A stretch of 6,622 nt of DNA from CAZNPW01 sp964575185 (GCA_964575185.1 CAZNPW010000095.1:1-6622), one strand, 5' to 3'; positions 1 to 5,611 are shown, counted from the stretch's first letter. The notes: generated by a model from the sequence alone, not told the origin. Numbers and translations are program-made.

Positions 1-88
1 CCGCGTAGTGGGCAACCACCACGACGCCAGAGCTTGCGAAGATCTGGCCGAGTTCGTCGACCACCTTCTCTTTTTGGGCTCTATCCAC
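1..88 (-). CDS. rplJ: 50S ribosomal protein L10, N-terminal part (runs off the left edge)
   Basis: The minus strand from a GTG at 88 encodes 29 residues beginning (M)DRAQKEKVVDELG and continuing QIFASSGVVVVAHYA, the characteristic N-terminus of bacterial L10. L10 forms the base of the ribosomal stalk: it binds 23S rRNA next to L11 and carries the L7/L12 dimers that recruit translation factors. The GTG start is chosen because the family N-terminus begins exactly there and a Shine-Dalgarno TTGGAG lies at 100-95, six bases upstream. The gene follows rplA after a 226-base structured spacer, as expected for the rplKA-rplJL order. The rest of the gene, and presumably rplL and rpoBC, lie outside the window. 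Confidence 0.93.
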   Translation of the reverse strand, partial: MDRAQKEKVVDELGQIFASSGVVVVAHYA

Positions 89-314
89 AGTCCACTCCAA
101 GTGTGGGGGTTTCCCCCCGGCTCAAGTTCCACCGGCCCTTGGGCCGATGGTCGGGTCCGTCTGGTTCCCGAAACCCCGGTCGCCATCAATGGCTTCCGCA
201 ATCCGTTCCCCATCTCGGGCAGGACTTATGGTGTTTGCGCACCGCCCGCCGTCTCGGACAGAACCGGACCCTGACAGGTCCGGGCAGCATCCCGGCGTTT
301 CCGCCGGGAATCCC
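89..314 (-). promoter_or_regulatory. rplA-rplJ spacer holding a candidate L10 leader (ribosomal-protein autoregulatory RNA)
   Basis: This 226-base gap carries no credible gene but folds heavily on the minus strand. The core is 267-203. An outer helix pairs GTTC (264-261) with GAAC (208-205). A symmetric internal loop CGAGAC (256-251) faces CGAGAT (217-212), with tandem G/A positions resembling a kink-turn. An inner helix pairs GGCGGG (250-245) with CCTGCC (223-218), capped by a GGTG/CACC hairpin (243-230). The CCTGCCCGAG stretch resembles the conserved core of L10 leaders, where L10-L7/L12 binds its own mRNA and represses rplJL. Further hairpins lie at 283-264, 150-129 (ten pairs counting one G-U, with AA between the arms) and 118-105 (GGGGG, GAAA loop, CCCCC), the last only four bases from the rplJ Shine-Dalgarno. 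Position and folding support the call; the pairing was done by eye. Confidence 0.6.
290..309 (-). other. Perfect hairpin just after the rplA stop codon
   Basis: TCCCGGCG, a GAAA tetraloop and CGCCGGGA form an uninterrupted 8-bp stem five bases past the rplA stop. No T-run follows on the minus strand, so it is not a typical intrinsic terminator. A second perfect 7-bp hairpin (CCGGACC/GGTCCGG) follows at 283-264. Likely roles are 3'-end protection of the rplKA message or partial attenuation before rplJ. It may also be a relative of the REP-like hairpins at 1499-1558, since it shares the TCCCGG...CCGGGATG outline. Confidence 0.5.
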
Positions 315-1013
315 TCACGCGGTCGCCGTCGTCGACAGGTCGAGGCTGACGCCCGGCCCCATCGTGGAGGACACCGACACCTTCTTGACGTAGGTGCCCT
401 TGGCCCCCGAGGGCTTGGCCCGCGTCACCGCATCGACGAAGGCGCGGATGTTGGCCGCGAGCTTGTCGTCGGTGAAGCTGACCTTGCCGACCCCGGCGTG
501 GATCACCCCCGCCTTCTCGACCTTGAACTGCACCTCGCCGCCCTTGGCGGCAGTCACGGCGGTCGCCACGTCCATCGTCACCGTGCCGACCTTGGGGTTC
601 GGCATCAGGTTGCGCGGCCCGAGGATCTTGCCCAGCCGCCCGACCAGCGGCATCAGGTCGGGCGTCGCGATGCAGCGGTCGAAGTCGATGCGGCCCTGCT
701 GGATCGTCTCCATCAGGTCCTCGGCGCCCACGATGTCGGCCCCGGCGGCGCGCGCCTCGTCGGCCTTGGCGCCGCGGGCGAAGACCGCCACGCGCACCGT
801 CTTGCCGGTGCCGTGGGGCAGCTGCACCACGCCGCGGACCATCTGGTCGGCGTGGCGCGGGTCGACGCCGAGGTTCATCGCGATCTCGACCGTCTCGTCG
901 AACTTCGCGGTCGCGGCCGACTTCACGAGCTTCACCGCCTCTTCCACCGGCAGCGAGGCCTTGCCCTCGAAGGCGGTGCGGGCGGCTTTCAGGCGTTTTC
1001 CGACGTGTGCCAT
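315..1013 (-). CDS. rplA: 50S ribosomal protein L1
   Basis: Encodes 232 residues starting MAHVGKRLKAARTAF, close to the usual length of about 230. L1 builds the mobile L1 stalk of the large subunit that moves deacylated tRNA out of the E site, and in many bacteria it represses its own operon by binding the rplK mRNA leader. Visible landmarks are the LGVDPRHADQMVRG segment with LPHGTGK (residues 48-71), the L1 signature region MPLVGRLGKILGPRNLMPN (121-139), and the C-terminal KGTYVKKVSVSSTMGPG run (205-221). The start lies five bases after the rplK TAA. An AAGGGG overlapping the end of rplK serves as Shine-Dalgarno, so the two genes are probably translationally coupled. Nothing is truncated or out of place. 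Confidence 0.98.
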   Translation of the reverse strand: MAHVGKRLKAARTAFEGKASLPVEEAVKLVKSAATAKFDETVEIAMNLGVDPRHADQMVRGVVQLPHGTGKTVRVAVFARGAKADEARAAGADIVGAEDLMETIQQGRIDFDRCIATPDLMPLVGRLGKILGPRNLMPNPKVGTVTMDVATAVTAAKGGEVQFKVEKAGVIHAGVGKVSFTDDKLAANIRAFVDAVTRAKPSGAKGTYVKKVSVSSTMGPGVSLDLSTTATA

Positions 1014-1018
1014 GGCGC

Positions 1019-1471
1019 TTACCCCTTCACCACGATGCCGCAGGACCTGGCCGACCCGAGGATGATCTGCATCGCGCCCTCGATGTCGTTGGCGTTCAGG
1101 TCGCGCATCTTCTGCTCGGCGATCTTGCGGATCTGCGCCACCGTCACCGTGCCCGCCTCCGCGTGGCCCGGCTTGACCGAGCCCTTGGCGCGGTTGCGCT
1201 TGCCGACCGGCGGCAGGCCCGCCGCCTGTTTCAGGAGGTAGGAGGCCGGGGCCGTCTTGAACTCCAGGCTGAAGGACTTGTCCTGGTAGTAGGTGATGAT
1301 GACGGGCGTGGGCGTGCCGGGCGGCTGGTCGGCCGTGCGGGCGTTGAACTCCTTGACGAAGGCCATGATGTTCAGGCCCCGCTGGCCCAGCGCCGGACCG
1401 ACCGGCGGGGAGGGGTTGGCCTGACCGGCCTTCACTTGCAGCTTGAGGCTGCCGATCACCTTCTTGGCCAT
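1019..1471 (-). CDS. rplK: 50S ribosomal protein L11
   Basis: Encodes 150 residues beginning MAKKVIGSLKLQVKAG, slightly longer than the roughly 142 of E. coli L11. L11 binds the GTPase-associated centre of 23S rRNA, helps factor-dependent GTP hydrolysis and is needed for RelA activation by uncharged tRNA. The N-terminal domain carries the proline-rich helix NPSPPVGPALGQRGLNI (residues 19-35), the thiostrepton/L11 cleft side. The C-terminal rRNA-binding domain (about 76-150) ends with the signature region KMRDLNANDIEGAMQIILGS (121-140). The ATG at 1471 is preceded by AGAGGAG at eight-base spacing. It is followed after five bases by rplA. The upstream spacer to nusG contains the REP-like inverted pair. 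Confidence 0.98.
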   Translation of the reverse strand: MAKKVIGSLKLQVKAGQANPSPPVGPALGQRGLNIMAFVKEFNARTADQPPGTPTPVIITYYQDKSFSLEFKTAPASYLLKQAAGLPPVGKRNRAKGSVKPGHAEAGTVTVAQIRKIAEQKMRDLNANDIEGAMQIILGSARSCGIVVKG

Positions 1472-1498
1472 CCGGCCGTCTCCTCTTTCGCTTCGCAG

Positions 1499-1558
1499 CC
1501 CCGGCCTGCGCCGGGGTGAAGTTTAGTGGTTGCGGCTTCATCCCGGCGAAGGCCGGGA
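1499..1558. repeat. Inverted pair of REP-like hairpins between nusG and rplK
   Basis: Two 23-base copies face each other: plus strand 1499-1521 and minus strand 1558-1536, separated by a 14-base spacer (1522-1535). They agree at 20 of 23 positions around the core CCCGGCCTKCGCCGGG and both end in TGAAG. Each is itself a 7-bp hairpin with a 4-base loop, and together they form a larger cruciform-capable unit. The differences at positions 1 and 18 compensate each other: a C-G pair in one copy becomes T-A in the other. This is the architecture of bacterial REP/BIME elements, and similar CCCGGCGAAGGCCGGG motifs are dispersed in many alphaproteobacterial genomes. Being transcribed with the operon, the pair may influence mRNA stability or nusG/rplK expression. 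The whole nusG-rplK gap is 1472-1576. Confidence 0.75.
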
Positions 1559-1576
1559 CCTGCCTCCCACGGACCA

Positions 1577-2110
1577 TCAGGTGCCCTTGGACACCTGCGT
1601 GAACTCCAGCTCCACCGGGGTGGCCCGGCCGAAGATGGAAACCGAAACCTTGAGGCGGCTGTGCGCCTCGTCGACGTCCTCGACCATGCCGTCGAAGCCT
1701 TCGAATGGGCCGTCCGTCACCTTGACCTTCTCGCCGATGTCGAAGCGGATCAGGTTGCGGGGCGCCTCCTGCCCTTCCTCGACGCGGTTGAGGATCGCGT
1801 TGACCTCGGCGTCGCGCATCGGCATCGGGCGGCCCTGCGGGCCGAGGAAGCCCGTCACCCGGTCGATCGAGGAGATCAGGTGGTAGCCGCGGTTCGACAT
1901 CTCCATGTGCACCAGCACGTAGCCCGGCATGAAGCGGCGTTCGGAGGTCACCTTCTTGCCGCGGCGGACCTCGATCACCTCTTCGGTCGGCACCAGCACC
2001 TCGTCGATCTCCTCGGCCAGCGCGTTGTCGGACACGACCTGCCGGATCTTGTCGGCCACCTTCTTCTCGAAGTTCGAGAGGACCGAGACCGAATACCACC
2101 GCTTCGCCAT
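1577..2110 (-). CDS. nusG: Transcription termination/antitermination factor NusG
   Basis: Encodes 177 residues starting MAKRWYSVSVLSNFEKK, full length for NusG. It binds RNA polymerase at the clamp through its NGN domain (residues 1 to about 110, with FMPGYVLVHMEM at 60-71). Through its KOW domain (about 123-155, DIGEKVKVTDGPFEGFDGMV) it contacts Rho or ribosomal protein S10, coupling transcription with translation or termination. It ends with the usual FGRATPVELEFTQVSK run. The same frame stays open for 55 more codons upstream, to an ATG at 2275, but that stretch does not look like protein and the family N-terminus starts at 2110. No strong Shine-Dalgarno precedes 2110; only AAGG within a GGC-rich run is seen, so translation may depend on the folded leader upstream. 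Confidence 0.97.
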   Translation of the reverse strand: MAKRWYSVSVLSNFEKKVADKIRQVVSDNALAEEIDEVLVPTEEVIEVRRGKKVTSERRFMPGYVLVHMEMSNRGYHLISSIDRVTGFLGPQGRPMPMRDAEVNAILNRVEEGQEAPRNLIRFDIGEKVKVTDGPFEGFDGMVEDVDEAHSRLKVSVSIFGRATPVELEFTQVSKGT

Positions 2111-2287
2111 GCCGCCCGCCGCCTTGCCCGCCGGGGGCAAGCCCCGGAAATCCCGTCGTTTTTGCCGGGGCTGATGCCCGGCCCCCGGAACAAGTGCAAA
2201 CGCGCGGACGAATCGCCGCGCGTGAGCCCCGTTCATGATTGCGCGCCGTCTATCGCCCGAAGGCCCCTTGCGCAAGGGCCGATGTCG
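2111..2287 (-). promoter_or_regulatory. Structured secE-nusG spacer, candidate nusG leader with alternative pairings
   Basis: The 177-base gap holds no credible separate gene. In transcript order it carries three kinds of structure. First is a hairpin at 2280-2262 with the palindrome CCCTTGCGCAAGGG, eight bases after the secE stop and lacking a T-run. Second is a perfect 8-bp hairpin at 2223-2200 (ACGCGCGG/CCGCGCGT). Third are four GC-rich arms at 2188-2181, 2171-2165, 2147-2141 and 2138-2131. The second and third arms pair perfectly (GCCCCGG with CCGGGGC), but each can instead pair with its outer neighbour, so the 1:2 plus 3:4 and 2:3 folds exclude each other, as in attenuators. The last arm ends 20 bases before the nusG ATG. 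I saw no convincing promoter here. Chance pairing in GC-rich DNA is possible. Confidence 0.4.
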
Positions 2288-2479
2288 TCAGAAGGACGTG
2301 AGGATCAGCGCCAGACCCTGCCGGATGCCCCAGTCCACCAGGCTGAAGAACACCGCCGCGAGCGCCGCCATGATGAAGACCATGACGGTGGTGACGAAGA
2401 CCTCGCGCCGGGTCGGCCAGACGACCTTGGCGGTTTCGGCGCGGACCTGCTGGAGGAACTGGATGGGGTTGGTGGCCAT
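2288..2479 (-). CDS. secE: Preprotein translocase subunit SecE
   Basis: Encodes 63 residues, the short single-span form of SecE usual in alphaproteobacteria. SecE clamps the two halves of SecY in the inner membrane and is essential for the SecYEG export channel. The amphipathic cytoplasmic helix carries the family signature VRAETAKVVWPTRREVFVTT (residues 12-31), followed by one membrane span over roughly 29-58. The ATG at 2479 has an AAAGGGA Shine-Dalgarno seven bases upstream and a promoter at 2533-2505. It sits directly upstream of nusG, as in most bacteria. Here, however, the gene upstream is an MmeI-like restriction enzyme rather than tRNA-Trp or tuf. Confidence 0.97.
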   Translation of the reverse strand: MATNPIQFLQQVRAETAKVVWPTRREVFVTTVMVFIMAALAAVFFSLVDWGIRQGLALILTSF

Positions 2480-2504
2480 GGGGCGGTCCCTTTCGACAGG
2501 GGGT

Positions 2505-2533
2505 CATTTACGCGACCGGGGGCCGGGTTTCAA
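2505..2533 (-). promoter_or_regulatory. Probable sigma-70-type promoter for secE-nusG
   Basis: On the minus strand TTGAAA (2533-2528) is followed after exactly 17 bases by TAAATG (2510-2505). The expected transcript start near 2498 leaves a leader of about 20 bases that includes the AAAGGGA Shine-Dalgarno of secE. The -10 lacks the terminal T, as is common in Rhodobacter-type promoters. It lies between the stop codon of the MmeI-like gene and secE, so secE need not depend on read-through from upstream. The 11-bp repeat array starts ten bases upstream of the -35. Confidence 0.6.
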
Positions 2534-2543
2534 GGGAAAGGGG

Positions 2544-2598
2544 CGTCTTCCGCGTGTCTTCCGGGCGTATGGCAGGCGTATGGCAGGTGTCTTCCGAT
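2544..2598. repeat. Five 11-bp repeat units in strict register upstream of the secE promoter
   Basis: Read on the plus strand the units are CGTCTTCCGCG (2544-2554), TGTCTTCCGGG (2555-2565), CGTATGGCAGG (2566-2576), CGTATGGCAGG (2577-2587) and TGTCTTCCGAT (2588-2598). Units 3 and 4 are identical, and units 2 and 5 share their first nine bases. All five have GT at positions 2-3, T at 5 and C at 8. The period is about one helical turn, so each unit would present the same face. The array lies wholly between the stop codon of the MmeI-like gene and the secE -35. It could be a protein-binding array or merely a tandem duplication; the function is unknown. Confidence 0.7.
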
Positions 2599-2601
2599 CC
2601 G

Positions 2602-5433
2602 TCAACGCGCCCGCCCCGGCCCGGCCGCCCCCTTGCGCCGCGCCGGCCCCCGGGCGGCGGCGACGAGCGGAGCTGCCATCGCCGCGTAGCGGGCGAAGAG
2701 ATGCTCCACCCGCTCGCGGTCCGAGGCGAAGGGCTGCGGGCGGTAGAGCCGGTCGACGGCACGGTCGAGGGCGGCGTGGGCCTGACGCAGGTTGGCGGGC
2801 ATCAGGTCGGGGTCGTAGAGGTCGGCGAGGGTCGCGTTGGGGTGCACGGCGCGGGCGTCGAGGATGGCCTGGGCGAGGGGGTCGAGTCGGGCGAGGCTCG
2901 CGGTGGCGGGGGGGAGGGGGAAGGTATTGTAGACCACGCCCACGGAATACATGTAGTCGGACTTCATCCGGCCGGTGACCGCGCGCATCCAGGCCATGTG
3001 CATGGCGGAGGTAAGGAGCGCGAAGTCGGTGAGGGTGGCGTCCGCCAGTATCTTGAGCTTGTTGCTCGGGATAACTGGAGGTTCCATCCAGGCAATCGGA
3101 GCATACTTGCGCCGCTCGGAACTTACCTCCGGCAATACCAGAAACGGTGCCACGGGAACCACGGTGACATGAAATGCCCGCGGAGTTTCGGCCAAGGCGC
3201 GCGACGAGATTCCCGGTTCCTTGGCCTGCTCTTCGGCCTTGCGTTTCGCAGGTATCTGCCCCAGCCGATAGGCCCTTACCTTTTCGATCAGCGCGCGAAC
3301 CTGCCGCAGGTCGCGCAGGGCGTTGGGGGGGGCATCGCCCAGATGCAGGATGAACCGCTCGCCGCCTTGGAGGAACTCGCGGCTGCCGACGTAGGGGTGG
3401 ATGAAGGCGGCGGCCCCGGGTTCGGTCGCCACCAGCGCCGCGCGTTCCTGCGGCGACAGGATGTAGTAGCCGCCGTCGATGGGTTTCGACCCGATGATGA
3501 TGCGCGGCATCCCGTTGATCGGCCGCGGCTCCTCGCGCACCGTCACATGCGGGTCGGTCAGTCGTCCTGCGTCGAACAGATACGGGCTGATCGCCGTGTG
3601 CTCGCTGCGCACCGGGTCGCCCTTCGCGTCGGGGTAGTCGTAGAGCGGCCGGACGGGGCGCACCGATGCGGCGGGGTCGAGGCCCAGGATCACCACATGC
3701 ACATGCGCCTTGCCGCGCGCGTCGGAGCCCCAGGGGAAGGTGCGGTGGGCGAAGCCGATCTCCCACCCTGCCTTGAAGAGGAGCGGCCAGAGTTGCGCCA
3801 CCTGCTCGCCTTGCGTGATCGAGTTGGTGGAGACGAAGGCGATGCGGGTCGGCCCCGTCGCATAGCGCGCGGCCTTGATGAACCAGGCCGCGACGTAGTC
3901 GAGCGTGCCGCCCGACCTACCCAGGCCCGCGCTCCGGCGGACCTGTCCGCGCTGCACGGGTGACTGGAACTTGGCCCCGATGAACGGCGGGTTGCCCAGC
4001 ACATAGCTGCACCGCTCCGGCGGCAGGACGGTCGCCCAGTCGACCTCGAGCGCGTCGCCGTGCAGGATCGTGGGGGAGGCCTTCAGCGGGATGCGGGGGC
4101 GGTAGCCGCCGAAGGCCTCGGACAGCTCGAGGTTCATCAGGTGGTCCATCATCCACATCGCGGTTTCGGCGATGCGGGCGGGGAACTCCTCGATCTCGAT
4201 GCCGAAGAACTGGTCGACGTCGACCCGGCTGAGGTCGGCGGCGTCGAGCGCGAGCTGGCCGTCGGTGCGCAGCTCGCGCAGGAGCTCGAGCTCCAGCCGC
4301 CGCAGCTCGCGGTAGGCGATGACGAGGAAGTTGCCGCAGCCGCAGGCGGGGTCGAAGAAGGTGAGGCCGGCCAGCCGGTCGTGGAAGGCGCGCAGCCGCT
4401 GCGTCCGGCCGGTCCTGAGGCCGCGGATATGCGCGAACTCGGCCCGCAGGTCGTCCATGAAGAGGGGGCCGATGAGTTTCAGGATGTTCCGCTCGGTCGT
4501 GTAGTGGGCGCCTTTCGCCCGGCGTTCGCGGGCGTCCATGACCGACTGGAAGAGCGAGCCGAAGATCGCCGGGCTGATCGGCGTCCAGTCGAAGCGGCAG
4601 GCGTTCAGGAGCGCCGCGCGCATGTGGGTGTCGAAGGCGGGGGCCTGGAAATGGTCGGCGAAAAGGCCGCCGTTGACGTGCGGGAAGGCCGCGACTTCCG
4701 GGTCGAGCGTGCGTTGCCGCCGGTCCTCGGGCGTGTTCAGCACGTCGAAGAGTTCCGACAGCCTGGCCCCCATGTCCGACCCGTCCGGCTTCGTGCGCTG
4801 GTCGAGGTAGTTCCACAGCCGGTCGCGCGGCTGGAAGATGCCGGTATCGTCGGCGAAGAGGCAGAAGACGATGCGGGTCAGGAAGACCTCGAGCCGGTGG
4901 CCGGTGTAGCCCGAGCCCTCGAGCAGGTCGTGCAGCTTGCCCATCAGTTCCGCGGCGCGGATGTTGACCGGGTCCTGGTCCTTCAGCGCCCGCACCTTCT
5001 GGCCCAGGATGAAGCTGAAGGCGTCGATGTGGTCGGGGAGCCGGGACAGCTGGAACGTGAGTTCGCTGCGCGTCTCGTAATCGAACAGGATGAAGGTGCG
5101 GAAGTCGGAAACGAGACGGTAGCGCGGGCGTTCGGCCTCGTGCAGCGCAAGGATGTAGTCGTTGGCCTGTTCCGCCGCCTTCACCAGGTCGCGGCCGAGC
5201 GACTTCTGCTCGATCACGATGACGCTGGGCCAGAACAGGTCGATGAAGCCCTGCGCGCCGGTGATCTTTGTGACCGCCTGTTCGTAGATGCCGACATCGC
5301 GGCGGCTGACACCGAACATCTTGAGGAAATCGTTCCAGAAGGTATGGGTGTCGCGCCGTTCGTCGCGGTCGCCCGCATGTCCGGCCGCGAAGGCGGCCGC
5401 CCTGGACCGGAGTTCGTTCGTCGACAGGCTCAT
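2602..5433 (-). CDS. MmeI-type (Type IIL/IIG) single-protein restriction endonuclease and DNA adenine methyltransferase
   Basis: Encodes 943 residues, near the 919 of MmeI. Such enzymes join nuclease, methyltransferase and target recognition in one chain, cut at a fixed distance from an asymmetric site, and protect the host by N6-adenine methylation of one strand.

The N-terminal nuclease has D65, E75 and K77 in FIDLFWPSVIVIEQKS, with the D-x9-E-x-K spacing of the MmeI catalytic site. A helical spacer follows (about 160-305). The methyltransferase has KGAHYTT (308-314), the SAM-binding motif DPACGCGNF (361-369) and the catalytic NPPF (481-484). The target-recognition domain spans about 620-845, with SSERRKYAPIAWMEP (771-785) and SDYMYSVGVVYNTFPLP (825-841). 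A helical C-terminus (DRAVDRLY, 890-897) and a basic tail end the protein.

The ATG is chosen because the family N-terminus begins there; no Shine-Dalgarno is seen. All key residues are present, so it looks functional. The target site cannot be read by eye. An unrelated orphan methyltransferase is unlikely given the nuclease triad. Confidence 0.9.
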   Translation of the reverse strand: MSLSTNELRSRAAAFAAGHAGDRDERRDTHTFWNDFLKMFGVSRRDVGIYEQAVTKITGAQGFIDLFWPSVIVIEQKSLGRDLVKAAEQANDYILALHEAERPRYRLVSDFRTFILFDYETRSELTFQLSRLPDHIDAFSFILGQKVRALKDQDPVNIRAAELMGKLHDLLEGSGYTGHRLEVFLTRIVFCLFADDTGIFQPRDRLWNYLDQRTKPDGSDMGARLSELFDVLNTPEDRRQRTLDPEVAAFPHVNGGLFADHFQAPAFDTHMRAALLNACRFDWTPISPAIFGSLFQSVMDARERRAKGAHYTTERNILKLIGPLFMDDLRAEFAHIRGLRTGRTQRLRAFHDRLAGLTFFDPACGCGNFLVIAYRELRRLELELLRELRTDGQLALDAADLSRVDVDQFFGIEIEEFPARIAETAMWMMDHLMNLELSEAFGGYRPRIPLKASPTILHGDALEVDWATVLPPERCSYVLGNPPFIGAKFQSPVQRGQVRRSAGLGRSGGTLDYVAAWFIKAARYATGPTRIAFVSTNSITQGEQVAQLWPLLFKAGWEIGFAHRTFPWGSDARGKAHVHVVILGLDPAASVRPVRPLYDYPDAKGDPVRSEHTAISPYLFDAGRLTDPHVTVREEPRPINGMPRIIIGSKPIDGGYYILSPQERAALVATEPGAAAFIHPYVGSREFLQGGERFILHLGDAPPNALRDLRQVRALIEKVRAYRLGQIPAKRKAEEQAKEPGISSRALAETPRAFHVTVVPVAPFLVLPEVSSERRKYAPIAWMEPPVIPSNKLKILADATLTDFALLTSAMHMAWMRAVTGRMKSDYMYSVGVVYNTFPLPPATASLARLDPLAQAILDARAVHPNATLADLYDPDLMPANLRQAHAALDRAVDRLYRPQPFASDRERVEHLFARYAAMAAPLVAAARGPARRKGAAGPGRAR

Positions 5434-5484
5434 CCGCGCAGATGTGCCAGCCCGCCGCGCTTTTGGCCAGATGCGGTGTGACGG

Positions 5485-5560
5485 TGGCAGGGGCAGCAGG
5501 GATCGAACCCGCGACCTACGGTTTTGGAGACCGTCGCTCTACCAGCTGAGCTATACCCCT
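5485..5560 (-). tRNA. trnW: tRNA-Trp (anticodon CCA)
   Basis: The minus strand folds into a complete 76-base tRNA. The acceptor stem pairs AGGGGTA (5560-5554) with TGCCCCT (5495-5489), including one T-G pair. The D arm contains AGCTCAGCTGGTAGAGC. The anticodon stem ACGGT/ACCGT encloses the loop CTCCAAA, giving anticodon CCA. The T arm contains GGTTCGATCC. The discriminator is G and the terminal CCA is encoded (5487-5485). In related genomes this gene sits between tuf and secE; here the MmeI-like gene begins 51 bases beyond its 3' end, with no terminator-like hairpin and T-run between. Confidence 0.97.
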
Positions 5561-5570
5561 GTCGGGCCGG

Positions 5571-5599
5571 GGGTTACGGCAGCGGCGCGGTCCGGTCAA
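5571..5599 (-). promoter_or_regulatory. Promoter of tRNA-Trp
   Basis: TTGACC (5599-5594) and TAACCC (5576-5571) are separated by exactly 17 bases on the minus strand, which puts the start point a few bases ahead of the tRNA 5' end at 5560. The -35 is close to consensus; the -10 is weak and lacks the last T, like the secE promoter. Because nothing resembling a terminator follows the tRNA, this promoter could also feed the MmeI-like gene. Confidence 0.6.
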
Positions 5600-5611
5600 G
5601 GGGCACGCGGC

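Noticed and set aside
2111..2275. 55-codon upstream extension of nusG in the same frame
   Set aside because: The residues are low-complexity and basic, the stretch overlaps the hairpin-rich spacer, and the NusG family starts at the MAKRWYS methionine.
2262..2280. Rho-independent terminator after secE
   Set aside because: The palindrome CCCTTGCGCAAGGG is real, but no T-run follows on the minus strand; it is kept only as a hairpin in the leader.
2111..2287. Separate promoter for nusG
   Set aside because: TTGC-type hexamers occur but no -10 of even moderate quality sits at 16-18 bases from any of them.
2566..2587. CCTGCCA in both central 11-bp repeats matches the last seven bases of tRNA-Trp, as an integration direct repeat might
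   Set aside because: Seven bases is too short for an attachment site in GC-rich DNA, the match does not extend further into the tRNA, and no integrase gene is present.
2554..3963. Long plus-strand open frame of 469 codons opposite the MmeI-like gene
   Set aside because: It lies antisense to a protein with clear family motifs, has no recognisable domain, and is explained by the scarcity of stop codons in GC-rich DNA. The same holds for the plus-strand frames at 4060-5481 and 147-1241.
3917..4816. Minus-strand open frame of 299 codons overlapping the MmeI-like gene
   Set aside because: It is a shifted frame within that gene, rich in R, P, A and G, with no motif; the true frame carries the SAM and catalytic motifs.
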